Assembly (NCBI RefSeq): GCF_010894455.1
Contig: NZ_JAAIXY010000008.1
Span: forward strand, 186,001 to 250,000
Direction: 5' to 3'
DNA from: Myxococcus eversor
Lineage (GTDB): Bacteria > Myxococcota > Myxococcia > Myxococcales > Myxococcaceae
Length of the DNA: 64,000 nucleotides
A program made the position numbers and the translations under genes. Positions 59,878-64,000 of the stretch are shown piece by piece; within the stretch, counting starts at the first letter, position 1; every line of letters begins with the position of its first letter. The notes beneath the pieces are model-generated. The model was given only the letters and a program-made list of their open reading frames with translations, did no database searches and was not told the origin of the DNA.

Positions 59878-61277
59878 CGGCTTCTCCCCTTGGTGAACTT
59901 CATCGGGATGTCGTAGAGCTTCATGTTCTCCGCGACGATGTTCAGGATCTCGTTGCGGGTCAACGTCCGGCCCGTCTCTCTCTCGGCCTTGCCCAACAGC
60001 CGCATGATCATCCGGTTCCACTCATCGGGCCACATGCGCCCCAGCTTCCAGTTTCCCCCACCGTGAATCGCCTCGTGGTGGGCCTGTTCCAGCCGGACGC
60101 AGAACTGGTCGATGTCCATGTCCCCCTTGAAGCCGCGCTGCTCGAACCACTCGCGATGCTCCTTCGGCAGGACATGGTGCTTCGGCGCCTCCGACATGCC
60201 CGCTCCTGCCTTGCCCGTCACCCGCATGCCTCGCACTTCCGGGCTGTCGCCCAGCGCATCGCGGACCCCCTTGGGCAGGTCCTGGTGCGCTTGCGCCATC
60301 AGCACCTGTCCGCCGTGAATGCGGACGGCCGCGCTGACGGCGGGAACAGAGAGGACGCCCGCCTGCACGAGCCTTCGCATCATCTCCACCCACTCCGCGG
60401 AGACGACGATTCGCGAGCCCGCCATTACACCACCTGAACTCATCACCAGCCTCGCGCCGAGCGTCGCGGGAGCAGCGGGCGGCAGCCGAGGCAACGACAT
60501 CTTCAGCGTGGAAATCAGGGCAAGCATCTCCAGCGCCTGGGCCGCCGCCATGACCTGCCCGGCTACTTTCATGGCCTCGCGGGCATCTCGATGGATTGCA
60601 TCGAACTCATGCGTCAGCTTCCCCATCAGCTCGGGCATCGAGGTCGCCGCCGCCTCGACCCGCTCAGGCTCCAGCGAAGTGAGCTCCTTCAGCGTGGGCT
60701 CCATCATTTCGCGCAATCGATGCAGGTCCACGAACAGCCTCTCGAAGCCGTACATGGGGCAGTCCCGGAGCACGGCTTCCGCGAGGTGAAGGAAGTCGAC
60801 CCAGGTGGCCAGCAACAGGGTTCCGAACAGGGCAGACTGGAGTCGAGGTCCCGTCATGCGGAGCAGGGCCAGCTCCATGTCCGAATCGTCGACTTCCGAC
60901 GCCACTTCCGTCAGCGCGGTGGCACGCCCCAACGAACCACGAAGCGACATCAGTTGATGGGAGCCGTGGTCGAGATAGCGCGTGAACACGCCGTCGAGAC
61001 TCCCTCGACCATGCGCCGGAGCACGCGCCGCGAGCGTGGAGAGCGCGGCCTCGCTCCCGTCCAATGAGTCCGCTACCTCGTCAATCGCTTGGAGGACTGC
61101 CTGCCGAGTCAGTGCGCCGCTTTGTCCCCCAGCTCCAGCCAGACGGCCTTGCCCGGCGTACTCAGTGACCGTATGCGGCGCGTAGTTCAAGGTCCTCCTC
61201 CGCCCAGGTGCACGCTCCACGGACGCGCACCCCGTGGACAGCAACAACACGAGCAACAGCAGGACGTCAGCGCGCAT
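59874..61277 (-). CDS. SitA-family (DUF2380/TIGR02269) lipoprotein toxin
   Basis: Protein of 467 residues. Lipoprotein signal (LLLLVLLLSTGCAS, lipobox STGC). The N-terminal and middle region (about 20-330) resembles the DUF2380 myxobacterial paralogous lipoproteins. The C-terminal toxin domain (about 370-467) is His-rich: KHHVLPKEHREWFEQRGF, AHHEAIHGGGNWKLGRMW, consistent with an HNH/His-metal nuclease. SitA toxins are passed between Myxococcus cells by TraA/B-dependent outer-membrane exchange and kill recipients lacking the matching SitI. Start ATG at 61277 has GAGG upstream. Confidence 0.8.
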   Translation of the reverse strand: MRADVLLLLVLLLSTGCASVERAPGRRRTLNYAPHTVTEYAGQGRLAGAGGQSGALTRQAVLQAIDEVADSLDGSEAALSTLAARAPAHGRGSLDGVFTRYLDHGSHQLMSLRGSLGRATALTEVASEVDDSDMELALLRMTGPRLQSALFGTLLLATWVDFLHLAEAVLRDCPMYGFERLFVDLHRLREMMEPTLKELTSLEPERVEAAATSMPELMGKLTHEFDAIHRDAREAMKVAGQVMAAAQALEMLALISTLKMSLPRLPPAAPATLGARLVMSSGGVMAGSRIVVSAEWVEMMRRLVQAGVLSVPAVSAAVRIHGGQVLMAQAHQDLPKGVRDALGDSPEVRGMRVTGKAGAGMSEAPKHHVLPKEHREWFEQRGFKGDMDIDQFCVRLEQAHHEAIHGGGNWKLGRMWPDEWNRMIMRLLGKAERETGRTLTRNEILNIVAENMKLYDIPMKFTKGRSR

Positions 61278-61419
61278 GGTCCAACCTCAGGTCCAACGGC
61301 TTTCCAGCCGCGTCAGGAATGCGCAGCGTATCCCCGACCCCTGCGCTCGAAGCGCCGCTCCACCACGCGGTAGGATTGCTCCGGAGCAACGACTCCACCT
61401 CGCGCGTCCATTGCTTCAT
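61267..61419 (-). CDS. Short frame upstream of SitA-like gene (possible remnant)
   Basis: A 50-codon frame (from 61419; open further to 61512) whose stop overlaps the toxin start region, ending GKPLDLRLDHAR. It could be a tiny leader-type gene coupled to the toxin or a remnant of a SitB-like gene, which usually precedes SitA. No ribosome site and no family match, so it is weakly supported. Confidence 0.3.
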   Translation of the reverse strand: MKQWTREVESLLRSNPTAWWSGASSAGVGDTLRIPDAAGKPLDLRLDHAR

Positions 61420-61527
61420 GCGCGGTCTGTCGCGGCCCGCCTTGCGGTCGTGGAGGCGCCCGAGGATGCTCACTCGATGGGAGGCGTCTGGGTGGGGCTC
61501 GCGAGCCCTCACCGACGAGGCGAGAGC

Positions 61528-61896
61528 ATGGACCTGGAAGAGTTGCGTGCCTTCGTGGGCGTCGCGGAGACGGGCTCGTTCCTGGCCGCGGCCGAGTCCC
61601 TCGCCGTGTCACGGACCACGCTGCGCAGACGCGTGGAGGCGCTGGAGGCTCGCGCGGGTGTGCCGCTCCTCACGAGCACTCCCACGGGCATCGTCCTGAC
61701 GGAGGCGGGAGAGGTGCTCGCCCGTCGTGGCCGGCTGATGATGCAGGAGACGAGCGCGCTGGTGGCCTCGCTGCGCGAGGTGGGCCAGGCCCCCTCCGGC
61801 GTGCTGCGGGTGGTGCTGCCCGTGGGCTTGCCGCCACATCTGCTCGCGCCCCTCTTCGCGCTGCTGCGAGCCTCGTATCCGCAGACGAGGCGATAG
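61528..61896 (+). pseudogene. Truncated LysR regulator
   Basis: Intact LysR N-terminus: HTH LEELRAFVGVAETGSFLAAA, VSRTTLRRRVEALEARAGVP, and the start of the effector domain (VLRVVLPVGLPPHLLAPLFA). After LLRASYPQTRR the frame stops at about residue 122, where LysR proteins continue for ~180 more residues. The following bases are unlike coding sequence and contain inverted repeats. The gene was probably cut by insertion or deletion; without its effector domain it may at most bind DNA constitutively. Start ATG at 61528 with GAGG. Confidence 0.75.
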
Positions 61897-61934
61897 AAAA
61901 CCCCAAGCAGGACGCGCTGTTACCCGCTATCGCC
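61889..61934. repeat. Inverted repeat at LysR truncation point
   Basis: Arms GGCGATAG (61889-61896) and CTATCGCC (61927-61934) separated by 30 bases, the left arm containing the premature stop of the LysR fragment. This coincidence suggests a recombination or insertion junction. Confidence 0.45.
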
Positions 61935-61977
61935 TTGATTCTCCTCGGGTTCGTTATCCCGCCCCGTCCCAGCCTGT

Positions 61978-62023
61978 CCCCCAGTGTGCCGCCCCATTCC
62001 ACGCTGGAGGGGCACACTGGGGG
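61978..62023. repeat. 13-bp inverted repeat in junction region
   Basis: Perfect arms CCCCCAGTGTGCC (61978-61990) and GGCACACTGGGGG (62011-62023), spacer 20. It lies 44 bases past the end of the Imm52 gene. It may be the terminator of the toxin-immunity operon, or a recombinase site marking the edge of an inserted segment. Confidence 0.5.
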
Positions 62024-62066
62024 CACATGAGGCCAACTCCACCAGCTCAAGAAGCAGGGGGGAAGG

Positions 62067-62786
62067 TCACACCGCGAGGGGCTTCAACAGCCCTGCTCGG
62101 TCCAGCAGCTCGCGCACCTGCTCGGCCAGCGACACATGCTCCGGATTGCTCACAGTGAAGCGCTCGGGAGTGAGGACAATCAGCGTGCCCTTGTCCTCCA
62201 CTGACTCGACACGCACTGGAGAGGGGAGGGGAGGCACCGTGCCGCGATGACGCGCGAGGTACGTTACCCATCCGACGTAGGGTGACTTCGGGACGCGCCG
62301 AGGCTCGACCATGTCCCGATGGGAGTGCGACATGGCCACGCCCCAATCAGGCTCCCAGGACGTGGCGGTCACTCGCATCAATGAGGCAAGGACATCTCCC
62401 GTGAGCACGCGGCCTGCATTCGCTCCTTGAATGGGCAAATCGAACAGCCAGAAGTTGCTGACTCGTACCGAACGGCCCCCGCACGTCACATCAAAACTGC
62501 TGGCATCACGTTCATCGAGAACTCCGTTCCAGCCACGGAAGCGAAACCCCAGGTCCTCAATCACGCGGTCCTTGCCGCGACTAATCAACCGCTCCAGGTC
62601 CTGCACATTCGGCTCAATAGAACGCCGAAGCGCATCGGTTCGTGACTTGCCCTGCTGGAACCATCGGGCAAACGAGGGGTCAACAGTGGGGAGCATCGAG
62701 AGCAACGTCCCTGTGCGCACAGCGCATTCCCCCGCCAGTTCCTTGCGAGCCCCCCAGTAAGTTCCCAAGTAGTAAGTTTCGTTCAC
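62067..62786 (-). CDS. Immunity protein 52 (Imm52) family
   Basis: Protein of 239 residues beginning NETYYLGTYWGARKELAGEC, the Imm52 signature (YYxGxYWGxR), with DPSFARWFQQGKSR and WNGVLDERDASSF following. Imm52 proteins neutralise Tox-REase-5 toxins, exactly what the upstream gene encodes. The GTG at 62786 is chosen since it begins the family motif and has GAGGAGA at the right distance; an ATG at 62837 would lie inside the toxin gene. Cytoplasmic. Confidence 0.82.
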   Translation of the reverse strand: MNETYYLGTYWGARKELAGECAVRTGTLLSMLPTVDPSFARWFQQGKSRTDALRRSIEPNVQDLERLISRGKDRVIEDLGFRFRGWNGVLDERDASSFDVTCGGRSVRVSNFWLFDLPIQGANAGRVLTGDVLASLMRVTATSWEPDWGVAMSHSHRDMVEPRRVPKSPYVGWVTYLARHRGTVPPLPSPVRVESVEDKGTLIVLTPERFTVSNPEHVSLAEQVRELLDRAGLLKPLAV

Positions 62787-62799
62787 GGTCTGCGTCTCC

Positions 62800-64000
62800 T
62801 CATGGGAGAGGGGGCGTAAAGACAACCTCGATTTCATCTATGTTTCGGCCTCGCAAGAGCTGCCGAATGGCATCGGCGGCCTGCTTCTCCGCAACATGCC
62901 AACGAATTGGCACACCCGAAGGCGCCTTTTCGACCTGTCTTTGGGCCTGCTGGATGAGCGCCTCCGCCCCTGAGTTCTTGAACCAGCGCTTCGGGTCGAG
63001 CCCCTCGAAGAACTTGGCATAGCCCGGTCCCTTCGCCTCCAGCAGCACGCGCTTCCCGTACCCATCGAACTTCACGCCTCCGCTGCCCTTGCCTACGCCA
63101 CCGACCCAGTATGCCTCGTCGGCAGTGTGCCCCGTGATTTGTTCCTGGTAGCGCCGCGCACGGGGGGACATGGACTCTTGGGCAGGTCCCCACTGGCCAG
63201 GCCCTTTCGACGGTGCCCCGCTCTTCGCGGCCGTACTCGCCCTCTGGAGGATGATGGCTGCGCCAGGCCCACCGCTCAGCACCGCCGCCGCGCGCCCCAC
63301 CGGCACCGCCACGCTCTCCATGGCGAGCACCCCTTGGGCGGACAGCGACAGCTTCGGCACTTCCGCCATGGCGAGCGAGGCGCCTTCCAACGTGCGTGTG
63401 GTGGCGGACACCGTGCCCCACGTGGCGACGATGTTCGTCACCAGCTTGGAGACGGCCTGCACCTGCTCGCCGCGCGGCATGTACTGGAAGCGCTCCAGGT
63501 ACTCGGGCGACGAGGCCAGCAGCGCCGCCACGGCGGCAGGCATGTGTCTCAGCGCCGCGAGGGTGTCCGCTGGTGACGTGGAGAGGAGCTGCCCCACCGC
63601 CAGCGCCAGCCCGACGAAAGCCTCTTCGGCTCCGTCCAGTGTGCGGCTCAGGTAGTCGGCATCGTCGTGGACGTCCGCGAAGGCGCCTTCTCCGGTCTCC
63701 TCCAGCCGCGCGTTCAGTTGTCGGAAGACACCGCCCTTGCCCGAGTAGAAGACGCCCAGCTCGAACTGGCCGGACCGGAAGCCACCGTCCTTCCACTCCA
63801 CGGTGCCCACGCGCTGCTGGGTCTGCCCGCTGCGCACCCACGCGAGGCAACCGTCAGGACGGAGGACCGCCAGTTGCGTGAAGCGCCCGACTCGCCGCAC
63901 CAGCTCGGCGCGCGACACTTCGCCCGCGGCGAGCACCTCGCGCAGCATGAAGCCCACCGCGACGCGTGCCGGGAACTGCCCCAGCGTCACGTCCTTGCCC
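62800..64000 (-). CDS. Polymorphic toxin with C-terminal Tox-REase-5 domain (5' end outside window)
   Basis: About 400 residues visible; the frame runs through the right edge, and the first visible possible start (GTG at 63990) sits inside what appears to be ongoing sequence (GKDVTLGQF). The visible N-terminal part is helical. The last ~115 residues are a restriction endonuclease-fold toxin: RYQEQITGHTADEAYWVGG, GVKFDGYGKRVLLEAKGPGY with the catalytic Asp and ExK. DNA cleavage in rival cells is expected. The delivery domain lies outside the window. Its stop overlaps the immunity gene's leader. Confidence 0.82.
   Translation of the reverse strand, partial: GKDVTLGQFPARVAVGFMLREVLAAGEVSRAELVRRVGRFTQLAVLRPDGCLAWVRSGQTQQRVGTVEWKDGGFRSGQFELGVFYSGKGGVFRQLNARLEETGEGAFADVHDDADYLSRTLDGAEEAFVGLALAVGQLLSTSPADTLAALRHMPAAVAALLASSPEYLERFQYMPRGEQVQAVSKLVTNIVATWGTVSATTRTLEGASLAMAEVPKLSLSAQGVLAMESVAVPVGRAAAVLSGGPGAAIILQRASTAAKSGAPSKGPGQWGPAQESMSPRARRYQEQITGHTADEAYWVGGVGKGSGGVKFDGYGKRVLLEAKGPGYAKFFEGLDPKRWFKNSGAEALIQQAQRQVEKAPSGVPIRWHVAEKQAADAIRQLLRGRNIDEIEVVFTPPLP

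Overview
The window is a 64-kb stretch of very GC-rich chromosome. Its content points to a myxobacterium, most likely Myxococcaceae: SitA-type (DUF2380) lipoprotein toxins, TIGR02270/DUF2169/DUF4150 type VI accessory genes, many Cys-rich surface lipoproteins, a lamin-tail exoprotein, an M64 peptidase, and orphan two-component and one-component regulators. I saw no rRNA, tRNA, CRISPR array or intact insertion sequence. Both window edges cut genes (a lamin-tail protein at the left, a polymorphic toxin at the right).

Layout. 1-7398 (minus strand): cell-surface proteins, namely lamin-tail/Cys-repeat protein, M64 peptidase, PEGA protein and Ig-like lipoprotein. 7720-9810: SDR oxidoreductase and diacylglycerol-kinase-like lipid kinase. 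9864-15518: a NUDIX/winged-helix NrtR-type regulator followed by a four-gene operon: PP2C phosphatase, zinc-ribbon protein kinase, nicotinamidase-like hydrolase and TerY-type vWA protein. The NUDIX gene and the operon share the same promoter/operator architecture. I regard this as the most interesting system in the window: a TerY-P phospho-signalling triad apparently wired to NAD/ADP-ribose sensing. 15523-24838: a small hypothetical, a large CARDB lipoprotein with a haem-type CxxCH motif, two glycosyltransferases, and a tightly coupled four-gene operon ending in a third glycosyltransferase. 25119-35163: sensor kinase, lipoprotein, two LysR regulators, pirin, TetR plus two tandem saccharopine-reductase-like paralogues, an orphan type III secretion rod-like protein, OhrR, a single-domain response regulator and an XRE regulator. 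35397-43799: SGNH hydrolase plus serine beta-lactamase-like hydrolase, a zinc-ribbon membrane protein, a low-affinity iron permease-like protein, an internally deleted amidohydrolase and a UPF0126/TRIC channel.

43855-49295 (minus strand) is a type VI effector operon: TIGR02270 HEAT protein, DUF2169 adaptor, a ketosynthase-like pseudoenzyme, a PAAR-like (DUF4150) protein with a deaminase-like C-terminus, and a SUKH immunity protein. 49623-59360 is housekeeping and stress: GNAT, kelch protein, pncB, trxC, 2-hydroxyacid dehydrogenase, triple universal-stress protein, sodB, outer-membrane protein, paraoxonase-like lactonase and a lipoprotein. 59407-64000 is an accessory toxin region: a SitA-like toxin/immunity pair, a LysR gene truncated at about codon 122 next to inverted repeats, and an Imm52/Tox-REase-5 pair. 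In all there are three unrelated toxin-immunity pairs in the right-hand 20 kb, which suggests a kin-discrimination hot spot.

All functions are read from sequence motifs. Start codons were chosen from ribosome-binding sites, overlaps and promoter positions, so many differ from the longest possible reading frame.
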